A stretch of DNA of 64,000 nucleotides from Lentisphaerales bacterium (GTDB lineage Bacteria; Verrucomicrobiota; Lentisphaeria; Lentisphaerales; Lentisphaeraceae), in the NCBI GenBank assembly GCA_022446985.1, contig JAKVBD010000008.1, forward strand, positions 54,185 to 118,184. The letters are read 5' to 3'. The position numbers and the translations under genes were made by a program. Shown in pieces: positions 18,404-26,772 of the stretch. Within the stretch, counting starts at the first letter, position 1. Each line of letters opens with the position of its first letter. The notes under the pieces are model-generated. The model was not told the origin of the DNA. It worked only from the letters and a program-made list of their open reading frames with translations, and searched no databases.

Positions 18404-19384
18404 ATGTCTCAGAATAACGGCTCCAAAAAATCTATGTCATTCTTTAAAATTATTTTTATCTTTTTCGTCTCCTGCATCATCGGCTTTTTCGGCCTTGTCG
18501 TCCTAACTGCTATTGCTGTCGGCAATTCCGTACCGCAACAGGCGAAACTGAATGAAACTGTCATTCAGGGCTTCGATACATCCTCAAAGTTAGCGGTCAT
18601 TGATATAAATGGCGTTATCATGCCCGGTAAACAAAGTGACGCTATCATTGACATGCTAAAAGAAGCCGGTAATGACACTGCTATTAAAGGCATCATTCTG
18701 AATATGGATACTCCTGGTGGTGGAGTTACTGCTACAGATGTTATTTATCATGAAGTTCAAAAGCTTAGACAAAATGGTAAAAAAGTAGTCACTTGTATGC
18801 AATCTGTTGCCGCTAGCGGAGGCTACTACTTAGCCGCTGGAAGTGATTATATAGTGGCCAATAAAACAACAATCACAGGCAGTATCGGAGTAATTATTTC
18901 TACCTGGAATGGTCAGGAAATGCTCGATAAAATTGGCATTAAACCACAAGTCTTTAAGTCTGGTAGATTAAAAGATGGACTCAGCCCCGGAAGAATGATC
19001 ACACCTGAAGAAACTCAACTCTTCCAAGGCATGGTCAACGAAATGTTTAATAGCTTTGTAGAAGTTGTCGCCGAAGGCCGCAAGCTTCCCATAGAAACTG
19101 TTAAGTCTTCCCCTATAGGCGATGCCAGAATTGTTACTGCCAAACAGGCTCTTGAACTGAAACTAATCGATAAAATTGGTTACCTTGAAGATGCCATAGC
19201 CGAACTTGAGACCCTCACTGGAGTCCGTAATGCCCAGGTCGTTAAGTACGAAGTTCCACCAACGGTTATGGAAGTATTAATGGGTGCGAAAACCGACCCT
19301 ACTACAGAAGCTATTAAAAATGCTCTACCTAAAATGCCACTCAACAAAGCTGGTTTTTACTATCTGGCTCCAGGCTTTTATTAA
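18404..19384 (+). CDS. sppA: SppA-type signal peptide peptidase (family S49)
   Basis: A 326-residue membrane-anchored serine protease of the short SppA type that degrades cleaved signal peptides. One N-terminal membrane segment (about 15-38) anchors a periplasm-facing domain. The nucleophile is Ser138 in SVAASGGYY, and the general base is Lys190 in KSGRLKDG; the 52-residue Ser-Lys spacing equals that of the Bacillus subtilis enzyme as I recall it. TPGGGVTATD (103-112) and TGSIGVI (158-164) are other conserved blocks. The start at 18404 fits the short basic N-terminus; CCAGGGAAATTT upstream holds the likely ribosome binding site. It stands alone. Confidence 0.92.
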   Translation: MSQNNGSKKSMSFFKIIFIFFVSCIIGFFGLVVLTAIAVGNSVPQQAKLNETVIQGFDTSSKLAVIDINGVIMPGKQSDAIIDMLKEAGNDTAIKGIILNMDTPGGGVTATDVIYHEVQKLRQNGKKVVTCMQSVAASGGYYLAAGSDYIVANKTTITGSIGVIISTWNGQEMLDKIGIKPQVFKSGRLKDGLSPGRMITPEETQLFQGMVNEMFNSFVEVVAEGRKLPIETVKSSPIGDARIVTAKQALELKLIDKIGYLEDAIAELETLTGVRNAQVVKYEVPPTVMEVLMGAKTDPTTEAIKNALPKMPLNKAGFYYLAPGFY

Positions 19385-19408
19385 AAGTTGAATTCAAGAA
19401 AAACAAAA

Positions 19409-19449
19409 AGGAATCCAAAGTACATTATGTAAATTCTGATGGGATTCCT
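19409..19449 (-). terminator. Possible leftward hairpin/terminator upstream of the cytochrome operon
   Basis: AGGAATCC (19409-19416) is complementary to GGATTCCT (19442-19449) across a 25-nt loop. On the minus strand a T-run follows, so it could stop leftward transcripts arising near the operon promoter. The loop is long and no leftward gene is present, so this is weak. The rest of 19385-19646 (262 bp) must hold the operon promoter; I see no clear FNR-like box. Confidence 0.3.
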
Positions 19450-19646
19450 CGATTCTAAAAAAACAAAATTCTAAGCTCAGAACTTTTCAAAACATCAAAA
19501 AACTCCACAAAAAAATTGTGTTCCTCAGATAAAAAAAGTACCTTAAAATTAAGGGTTGAGTCCTTCTTTCTTCATGAGTGACTTTACATCAGAATTGTGA
19601 AGAGAGATGATTCTTTCATACAAAAACTGATCGCTGAGGTACACAA

Positions 19647-22475
19647 ATGAAAGCACTCTCTGGTTACCAGAAGTTTCTCATCACAGTCTTAGTTTTTATG
19701 ACTGCTGTGGCAAGAGCAGAGAACACAAACTACAAGAGTCTAAGTGAAATTGAAGCGCAAATAGGCGTTAAAACCGGAGGAATAAATGATTCCTCTATAG
19801 ATTCTCTACTGGTCATAGCTAAAAACCCTCCTAACCACAATGAACTGAATGAAGTAAAGTCAAGTGCAGAAAAGATTACTGCACTTTCTGAAAAGGTTGA
19901 GGATAAAAACCTTGGTTCCGCCAAACTTTCATACAAAAAACTCATACTGAATCTCAAGAAGCTCAATAGAGAACTAACAAAGAGTAAACCCACAGACTCA
20001 CGTGTTGCCAAGTACAGCAAAGATGTTTTCAAAGATCTCAACAAACTTTCTGCCTCTATTAAAAAATCCAGAAATAAAAATGCAGCTAAGTATCGTCAAA
20101 CATTCTCCCAGGAAGAATTGCAAAAGCAAGCACGCGAAGCGCATGCTGCATTATTGACTGAAAAAGAATACGTCTCAGCAACTAAATGCCAGAGCTGTCA
20201 CCCAAAACATTTTGAACAGTGGTCTATGTCTCAGCACGCATATGCGCAACTAAGTCCAATTTACATGGCTATGCAAAATGCGATCAACGCGAAAACTAGT
20301 AATACAAATGGTGACTTCTGTATACGCTGTCACAATCAGGTCGGCATGAATAAAGGAGAGCCCACATACATGAGTAATCTGGATCGGCATCCAGCCTCCA
20401 GAGAAGGTATTACCTGCGTAGTTTGCCACCGAATAGCTACAAAAAACAACAAAGATAAAAATCTTGGAGATCTGAGACCTTTAGAGTATGGCAAAGTCAG
20501 TGGCCGTATTGCTCTTCGTAAAGGCGATATCAAAGATGTGGTGTTTGGTCCAAAGACAGATGATGAAGTTAAAAAACAAATAGACAGTGCCGGTTCTGAA
20601 AACATCCACGAAAACGTTGGCCAGTTTGAACAGATTTCCACATCTTCCTTCTGTGGTAGCTGTCATGATGTAAATCTATTTAACGGATTTAGACTTGAAG
20701 AGGCATTCAGTGAGTACAAAAACTCCCCCGCCGCTGCAAACGAAGTCTCCTGCCAAGACTGCCACATGGGAAAAATTCAGGGTAAGGCCATCTACGATGA
20801 ACATGGTAAAGTAAGTATCGATAACTACCATATGGGACATATCGCCACCTCATCGACACGTATCAAAAAGATGACTGACCACACTTTCTCAGGTCCGGAT
20901 TACTCAGTAATTCAACCATCTCTTTTCCCATTTTCAGATGAAATATCCAATGCCGCTACGATTCGTGACTGGCTCAAATTCAGATTTGAAGAGGGTTGGG
21001 GAAGTAAACGCTGGGAAGAAGAAACCGGCAAAGAAAAAGAAGGAAAACTGTACAAAAGTTTCTGGCCAGATGAAGAAAACTTAAATCGATGGATGTACAG
21101 CGAAGATCGCCAACAAGCCAGAAAAACTATACTTGAACAGTTCGATAAACTGAAAGAGGCGCGCCGTAAACGCAATCAAGTACTTAAAAATGGCTATAAG
21201 CTTGTTAACTATGAAACACAACAAGAATTCACTAATGATCAAATCACTGTAACACAGGCTGATTCAGAAGGGATAGAGTTCCATGTAGGTGTCAAAAATG
21301 GCACCGATGGTCACAATGTTCCTACCGGCTTCATTGGCGAACGCCTCGTTTGGCTAAATGTTGAAGTCTACAAAGATGGAAATGATGAACCCATCTTTCT
21401 CTCTGGTGACCTCGATCCCAATGGTGACGTCAGGGATGCCCACTCTACATTTGTTCACAATGGTGATTCTCGCTGGAAGATTGCTGATGGTATGGGGGCT
21501 CAAAGACTATTGACTAAGCCTAAAGGAATTACACGTGAAGATGAGCAGGTTCCCGTAGAGCCAGACCTACAGCTTTTCAATCTCCAGTCAAAATTCATCA
21601 CAAGAAATATTCGCGGTGGTGAAAGAGAACAAATCCTTGCAGTAAATCATTCAGTAGATACCAAGCCATTTATTCGTCCAAGTACACGTTCAACAGTCCT
21701 GACAGGTCAACCTGCAGGTGCTAGAATTCACCGCTTAAGCCTCCCACCAAATGCCACTCGCAAAGTTTCTTACCAAGTAGACGAAAATCTACTTAAAGGA
21801 TCAGGGAACTATAAAATCATCGTTCGCTTTAAATCTGCAATGTTACCGGTTAACCTTGTAAATGAAGTGAGTGAAGTTGGCTTTGATTATGGTATGGCTC
21901 CTAAAGAAGTCGCTCGTCGAGTTGTTTTCGGCTTTCTGCCGGAGCGACAGAAAATCCGCTACTATGCTGTAGATAATCCTGATGATTTTAAAGCCATAAC
22001 CTCAAACAAAGACTACCTCGCTCGGGCACAAAAAGAACTGAAATACCGACTTAAAGTAGCTACTGAAGAGCAACAGAAAGAAATGCTTGATTATGCCTGC
22101 GTTGATTACTATGCAGAAGACATAGCCAAACTTAAAAATAGCTATGTCCTTAGTTTAATAGATGAGCTTGAAAACGGACTTGCCTGGAAAAATGATGATC
22201 GCTTCAAAATCATCATGGCAGAACTCAGTAAAGCTCCTGCTGATCAGCTTATTGAAGTGAAGACTTACCTCGAAGAAAAAAGCTACACCAAAGTATCTGA
22301 AGAAGAGAAAAAGAAAATTCAGAAAATTATTGCTGTTATCGATAAAAATGACGACATGAACAAATATTGGCAGCAAGCCAAAGTCCGTAACTATGTCGAA
22401 AATGGCCTATTGATACCCAAAGTAACTGGTCACGAAACTCTTTACGAAGTCGAAAAAACAATTGAAGTGCAATAA
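19647..22475 (+). CDS. Pentahaem cytochrome c, first gene of the electron-transfer operon
   Basis: A 942-residue exported protein (signal peptide about 1-24). Residues 25-150 are charged and helical. Five CXXCH haem-binding motifs follow: CQSCH (about residue 181), CIRCH (224), CVVCH (256), CGSCH (335) and CQDCH (368). Residues about 530-740 form a beta-rich domain with GTDGHNVPTGFIGERLVWL, a block seen in large multihaem cytochromes of planctomycetes and deltaproteobacteria. The C-terminal 200 residues are helical. There is no lipobox, so it is likely soluble in the periplasm. It may receive or deliver electrons next to the barrel protein encoded 14 nt downstream. No catalytic residues for nitrite or hydroxylamine chemistry are recognisable. 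Confidence 0.88.
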   Translation: MKALSGYQKFLITVLVFMTAVARAENTNYKSLSEIEAQIGVKTGGINDSSIDSLLVIAKNPPNHNELNEVKSSAEKITALSEKVEDKNLGSAKLSYKKLILNLKKLNRELTKSKPTDSRVAKYSKDVFKDLNKLSASIKKSRNKNAAKYRQTFSQEELQKQAREAHAALLTEKEYVSATKCQSCHPKHFEQWSMSQHAYAQLSPIYMAMQNAINAKTSNTNGDFCIRCHNQVGMNKGEPTYMSNLDRHPASREGITCVVCHRIATKNNKDKNLGDLRPLEYGKVSGRIALRKGDIKDVVFGPKTDDEVKKQIDSAGSENIHENVGQFEQISTSSFCGSCHDVNLFNGFRLEEAFSEYKNSPAAANEVSCQDCHMGKIQGKAIYDEHGKVSIDNYHMGHIATSSTRIKKMTDHTFSGPDYSVIQPSLFPFSDEISNAATIRDWLKFRFEEGWGSKRWEEETGKEKEGKLYKSFWPDEENLNRWMYSEDRQQARKTILEQFDKLKEARRKRNQVLKNGYKLVNYETQQEFTNDQITVTQADSEGIEFHVGVKNGTDGHNVPTGFIGERLVWLNVEVYKDGNDEPIFLSGDLDPNGDVRDAHSTFVHNGDSRWKIADGMGAQRLLTKPKGITREDEQVPVEPDLQLFNLQSKFITRNIRGGEREQILAVNHSVDTKPFIRPSTRSTVLTGQPAGARIHRLSLPPNATRKVSYQVDENLLKGSGNYKIIVRFKSAMLPVNLVNEVSEVGFDYGMAPKEVARRVVFGFLPERQKIRYYAVDNPDDFKAITSNKDYLARAQKELKYRLKVATEEQQKEMLDYACVDYYAEDIAKLKNSYVLSLIDELENGLAWKNDDRFKIIMAELSKAPADQLIEVKTYLEEKSYTKVSEEEKKKIQKIIAVIDKNDDMNKYWQQAKVRNYVENGLLIPKVTGHETLYEVEKTIEVQ

Positions 22476-22489
22476 TCTGGGAGAATATG

Positions 22490-23995
22490 ATGAAAATACT
22501 ATTTCTACTACTGAGTTTCACTTGTTATTTTTCTTTGGCTACCGATGAAGTTTACATAGACTTTTGGGGTAAAGATAAAAATAAACCCAAAGCTGAAATT
22601 AAAATAACTTTGGAACCAAAGGCAACTCCTGAAGCCCCAATTGTTAAAAGCCCAGAACGCCCAATTGGAGGTAGAAGTTACATTACTGAAGAAGTTATTC
22701 CTTACCTTTACGAAAAGGAGAAAGACGATCCTGAAAAAAATCAGCCATTATTTGGCCTGGGGCTAGGCGATGATTTTTTGGGAAACGGCAATCTTCACCC
22801 GGGCTTTACGATTCCAACCGGTGCTGTCTGGCAGCCTCGCCTTTGGTTTTACGGTACATCCAGAACATCTGTCGGAACCTATGATTTAGGAGAAAATAGC
22901 CTACAAACATCTGAATGGGCAACGCGTCTTGATCTTTTTGGTAACTTGCAATTAACAGGTACCGAAAGAATCCTTGTCGGTGTGACTCCATTTCACCGGG
23001 ATAATGACTTCCTTGGGCAAGTATTTGACCCAGCAAACAGTAAAGAATCCACGAACCCGACAAACCTGCGGGTTAGAACACTTTTCTTTGAGGGCGACCT
23101 CGCCGAAATCTTTCCAAAATTCGACCCGCTTGATAGTAAAGGACTAGATATTGGCTTTTCTATTGGTCGACAAAGCGTTCTTTTTCAAGATGGTATGCTG
23201 ATAAACGACACAATCGATGCATTTGGGCTAACAAAAAATAATATTCGTTTCAATGAAAATGCCTGGCTAACTAATCTCAGAGTCACAGCTCTTTGGGGTT
23301 TCAATGAAGTCAATCGTGATAATAATGAAGAAAGTGACGACGCTCAACTCTTTGGTCTTTTGACTGCAATGGATACAATATGGAGCACGTTTGAAGCTGA
23401 TGCAATTTACGTCGATGCTGACGATAAAGATGGTAGTGATTTATTTGTTTGGGGTTTAAGCAGCACTAAACGCATTCACGAACACTATAATTGGACTTTG
23501 CGTTACTTAGGTTCAAATGCAGTTGACGATGAAACTGCTGTTTCCAGCGATGGTCACTTACTCTTCACTGAGGTATCTTGGACTCCCAAAGGAACCTATG
23601 ATGTTATATATATCAATGGTTTTGCCGGAATAGATAACTACACTTCTGCGTCACGTGATGAACTGGCTGGCGGTCCTCTTGGAAGAACTGGGACTCTTTT
23701 TGCCGCTAGAGGTGTCGGTAATTACCCTTCCCCACTAAGTAACCAAGCACAGCAGGCACTTGGTGCAGCGATTGGCTACCAATATTTCTTTGATAATAAA
23801 ACCCAGCATATTATTCTCGAAACAGGCCTCAGACGAGACACAACAAATGAATCACCGGATTTTATTGGCTTGGGAGCTCAATGGCAAAAAAGCTTTGGTA
23901 AACGCTACTTGATACAGGTCGACAGTTTCATTCGCGGTGAAGAAGACGGTGAAGCCGGCTATGGAGTTAGAACTGAATTTCAGGTTAAATTCTAA
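22490..23995 (+). CDS. Outer-membrane beta-barrel, porin-like
   Basis: About 501 residues; ATG codons at 22487 and 22490 are both possible, and the GGGAG at 22479-22483 fits the second better. Signal peptide about 1-17, a Pro/Lys-rich linker, then from residue 90 many alternating amphipathic strands separated by acidic turns, ending in Phe (EFQVKF), the normal barrel C-terminus. A GRQ...DGMLINDTID segment recalls alginate-export-type porins. Its place between cytochrome genes suggests it could be the sheath of a porin-cytochrome conduit, or simply a channel for the respiratory substrate. The two cannot be told apart from sequence. Confidence 0.7.
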   Translation: MKILFLLLSFTCYFSLATDEVYIDFWGKDKNKPKAEIKITLEPKATPEAPIVKSPERPIGGRSYITEEVIPYLYEKEKDDPEKNQPLFGLGLGDDFLGNGNLHPGFTIPTGAVWQPRLWFYGTSRTSVGTYDLGENSLQTSEWATRLDLFGNLQLTGTERILVGVTPFHRDNDFLGQVFDPANSKESTNPTNLRVRTLFFEGDLAEIFPKFDPLDSKGLDIGFSIGRQSVLFQDGMLINDTIDAFGLTKNNIRFNENAWLTNLRVTALWGFNEVNRDNNEESDDAQLFGLLTAMDTIWSTFEADAIYVDADDKDGSDLFVWGLSSTKRIHEHYNWTLRYLGSNAVDDETAVSSDGHLLFTEVSWTPKGTYDVIYINGFAGIDNYTSASRDELAGGPLGRTGTLFAARGVGNYPSPLSNQAQQALGAAIGYQYFFDNKTQHIILETGLRRDTTNESPDFIGLGAQWQKSFGKRYLIQVDSFIRGEEDGEAGYGVRTEFQVKF

Positions 23996-24001
23996 AAAAT
24001 T

Positions 24002-25501
24002 ATGGGACAAGCTGATCACATACCTCATCCCTCTTCGAATGTGCAGTTTTTTATATTTCTTTTCTTACTTCTTCTTGTTGTTTACTACACACTGAAGTTC
24101 CTGCAGATCAAAAGAAAATATGCCTTGGCGACTTTAGAACAACAACAGTCACTAGATACAAGGATCAATTCTACCATTAATGAAAATCTAGTTCACCAAA
24201 ACAAACCAGCTAATACATGGCAAGGCTTCAAAAACTTCAAAGTTATCGAAAAAAAAGTCGAATCCTGGACAATTTACCAAGACAAAAAAATCTCCGATAT
24301 CTGTTCTTTTGTTCTTGAACCCATCGAAACTCCCAAGCCTCTACCGGGATTTCTTCCAGGTCAACACTTATCCTTTCTTCTGGATACTCCGGTCGTCCCT
24401 AAGACGATGTATTATTCTCTCTCAGATGGGCCCAATGAGAACACTTACCGCGTTTCAATTAAGCGGGCTCTTCCCCCACCAAATACTCCTGGCATTCCAG
24501 CCGGTATAGGCTCAACATTTTTTCATGATATGATCCACGAGGGAGACAAAGTTAAAACTGCCATGCCAAAAGGTCATTTCTTTTTGAACTGTAAATCAAC
24601 ATCAGATGTAATTTTGGTCGCTGGGGGCATAGGAATAACACCAATGATCAGTATGGCTAAATCACTAAATTCTATAGCTTCTGAGCGAAAGATAATTCTC
24701 TACTATGGTGTAAGAAACCTTGAGGAGACTGCCCTCATCGATGATCTTTTAGAACTTAGTTCATCTGCAAAAAATTTTACTTGTTACCTTTGCTTAAGTG
24801 CCCCGCAGTCCGCTATTAAATTCGATAAACCCAAGAATAAGCAAAACAAATCTATCGACAAAGACACAACTAAGACAGAACTAAATCCACAGAATTCAGA
24901 TACATTCGAAGATCGGGATAAAAAAATTCAATCAATAATTAACGATGAAAACATTCTGATCGTTACCGGTGTTGACTCTGATGGAAATCTGGAAAATAGC
25001 CTCATCTCTAAAGGCTGCCGAGTTTCAGTTAAACTTATGAAGTACCATATAGAGCCACAAAATAAGAATTATGACTTTTATCTTTGCGGTCCGCCAAGCA
25101 TGATGAAATCAGTAGTTACCGATCTTTACCATTGGGATATTTCAAAGAAAAACGTTCATTGGGAAGGCTTTGGTCCATGTGCGGTGATGTGGCCGGGAGA
25201 TATTCTTAACTCACCTCTCAAACCCTGCACCGTAACATTCATTGACAATGAAAAAGACCAAAAAGTCTATCTGGATTGGAAACCTGCCAGTGGCAGTCTG
25301 ATGAATATGGCAGATGAAAAAGAAGATGTTGCCCCCAAAATCCCACGTACTTGCGGTGCAGGATTTTGTGGAACCTGTAAGACAAGTTTTCAGGGAAAAG
25401 TTTTTTATGAAAATAAACCCGGCTTCACAGGACTACAACCCAACGAGTGCCTCCCTTGTGTCTGTAAGCCGGATGGCGATGTCATTTTGAATTTAAATTG
25501 A
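24002..25501 (+). CDS. Membrane-anchored FAD/NAD(P)H reductase with C-terminal [2Fe-2S] ferredoxin domain
   Basis: A 499-residue protein. One N-terminal membrane helix (about 14-34) followed by KRK suggests the rest is cytoplasmic. The FAD-binding barrel has YYSLSDGP (about 139-146); the nucleotide-binding domain has VAGGIGITPMISM (about 203-215) and LCGPPSMM near residue 361. A polar insertion (about 265-320) interrupts it. The C-terminus is a plant-type [2Fe-2S] domain with CGAGFCGTC and a fourth Cys about 25 residues later in NECLPCVC. The domain order equals that of phthalate-dioxygenase- and NO-dioxygenase-type reductases, so it should pass electrons from NAD(P)H to a partner. There is no clear Shine-Dalgarno sequence and only 6 nt after the barrel gene, so translation is probably coupled. 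Confidence 0.88.
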   Translation: MGQADHIPHPSSNVQFFIFLFLLLLVVYYTLKFLQIKRKYALATLEQQQSLDTRINSTINENLVHQNKPANTWQGFKNFKVIEKKVESWTIYQDKKISDICSFVLEPIETPKPLPGFLPGQHLSFLLDTPVVPKTMYYSLSDGPNENTYRVSIKRALPPPNTPGIPAGIGSTFFHDMIHEGDKVKTAMPKGHFFLNCKSTSDVILVAGGIGITPMISMAKSLNSIASERKIILYYGVRNLEETALIDDLLELSSSAKNFTCYLCLSAPQSAIKFDKPKNKQNKSIDKDTTKTELNPQNSDTFEDRDKKIQSIINDENILIVTGVDSDGNLENSLISKGCRVSVKLMKYHIEPQNKNYDFYLCGPPSMMKSVVTDLYHWDISKKNVHWEGFGPCAVMWPGDILNSPLKPCTVTFIDNEKDQKVYLDWKPASGSLMNMADEKEDVAPKIPRTCGAGFCGTCKTSFQGKVFYENKPGFTGLQPNECLPCVCKPDGDVILNLN

Positions 25502-25515
25502 AAAAGGAATAGCAC

Positions 25516-26733
25516 ATGAACTGCAACATAGTAAGGAAAATATTGGTAGCGGGCTCTCTGCTAATATTCACATCGGCTACTGCCCAGGACTCAAACCGCT
25601 GGACTTCTACAGAGCAAAGAGAAATGTTTGCTGCCAAAGTTAAAGGCTATGAAGATTGCAAGCAATGCCATAAGTTTTCCGTTCAATCGTGGGAAAAAAC
25701 TAAACACTATAAAAGCCTTGAGAGTCTAAATTTAGATCAAGATGGAAGTGCTTCAGCCATTATGCAAGCCATGGAGCTTACAGGCAGTCCAGTCTCACAA
25801 GCATCTTGTGCCCAGTGTCACTTTACTGACAAAACAAGCGACAGCATTAATCAATTTACCAATAAAAAATTTGGACCGGTTTCTGGAGTCTCTTGTGAAT
25901 CTTGTCATGGCCCGGCATCTGACTGGTTAGAGCTTCACAATAAAAAAGACTTGAACGAAATCAAAGAAAAATTCTCTACCTTAAAAACAGACAAGCAAAA
26001 ATCTGAATATCTAAAAAATGTTCACCTGAAATCAGTCAATGATAAAGTCCCTGGTGATTTCTCAGCCTGGCGCAACAAGATGACAGAAAAGTCAGGAATG
26101 ATCCGTCCGGATATGACTTACAAACTTATCAATAACTGCTATGAATGTCATACTATTGGCAACAAAGATCTTATAAATAAAACTGCTGAACTCGATAATC
26201 CGCATGCTGCAGGTAGTGAATTTGAAATCGTATCATGGCTATCAGGCGAAGTAAGACATAACTTCCAGGGAACAGATCCGGATAATCCCGTAAATAAAAA
26301 AATGTCTATAGAAGAAAAACGTTACCTTTATGTCTCAGGTAAGATTCTCTTTACTGAACATGCTTTAAAAGCACTTTCCCTTGCAGAGTTTCCTAAAAAT
26401 GAAGATGACGAGCCTAGCCGATTTTACGATGAAATGAAATCACGAGTAGAAATTGGTTTGAGTGAAATCATCGAAATAAATGAAATACTTGAGTCCGCCG
26501 TCCCTGAGCTTAAAGTTTTAAGCGAAAATATTACTCCGGTAACAGAAAAAATTGGTGAGGATTTATTGAAGAAAGCTGACTTGAGTACAAGTAATTTTTC
26601 TGGAAAAACACTGGTAGGCTACCTAAAAATAATGAACCGAGAATTCTTAAAAAACAGACATAATCATGCAGCGCTCTCAAAACTAGATGAAACTCTGAAT
26701 GATTTAGAACCTCAAGGCAACTCATACAAATAA
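25516..26733 (+). CDS. Tetrahaem cytochrome c (c554-like)
   Basis: A 405-residue exported cytochrome with a signal peptide (about 1-24) and four CXXCH motifs: CKQCH (residue 48), CAQCH (97), CESCH (127) and CYECH (208). The pattern G(V)SCESCHGPASDW is typical of the cytochrome c554/c-prime group of tetrahaem electron carriers. The C-terminal 190 residues are helical and haem-free. It probably shuttles electrons in the periplasm between the membrane proteins of this operon and the pentahaem cytochrome. A good ribosome binding site (AAAAAGGAA) precedes it, 14 nt after the reductase gene. Confidence 0.88.
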   Translation: MNCNIVRKILVAGSLLIFTSATAQDSNRWTSTEQREMFAAKVKGYEDCKQCHKFSVQSWEKTKHYKSLESLNLDQDGSASAIMQAMELTGSPVSQASCAQCHFTDKTSDSINQFTNKKFGPVSGVSCESCHGPASDWLELHNKKDLNEIKEKFSTLKTDKQKSEYLKNVHLKSVNDKVPGDFSAWRNKMTEKSGMIRPDMTYKLINNCYECHTIGNKDLINKTAELDNPHAAGSEFEIVSWLSGEVRHNFQGTDPDNPVNKKMSIEEKRYLYVSGKILFTEHALKALSLAEFPKNEDDEPSRFYDEMKSRVEIGLSEIIEINEILESAVPELKVLSENITPVTEKIGEDLLKKADLSTSNFSGKTLVGYLKIMNREFLKNRHNHAALSKLDETLNDLEPQGNSYK

Positions 26734-26772
26734 TAAGTTGGAGGGGCCTCCCCTCCATTTAAGAGAAGATCT

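Noticed and set aside
19647..22475. Hydroxylamine oxidoreductase or octahaem nitrite reductase
   Set aside because: Only five CXXCH motifs are present, without the haem number or crosslinking Tyr region expected for those enzymes.
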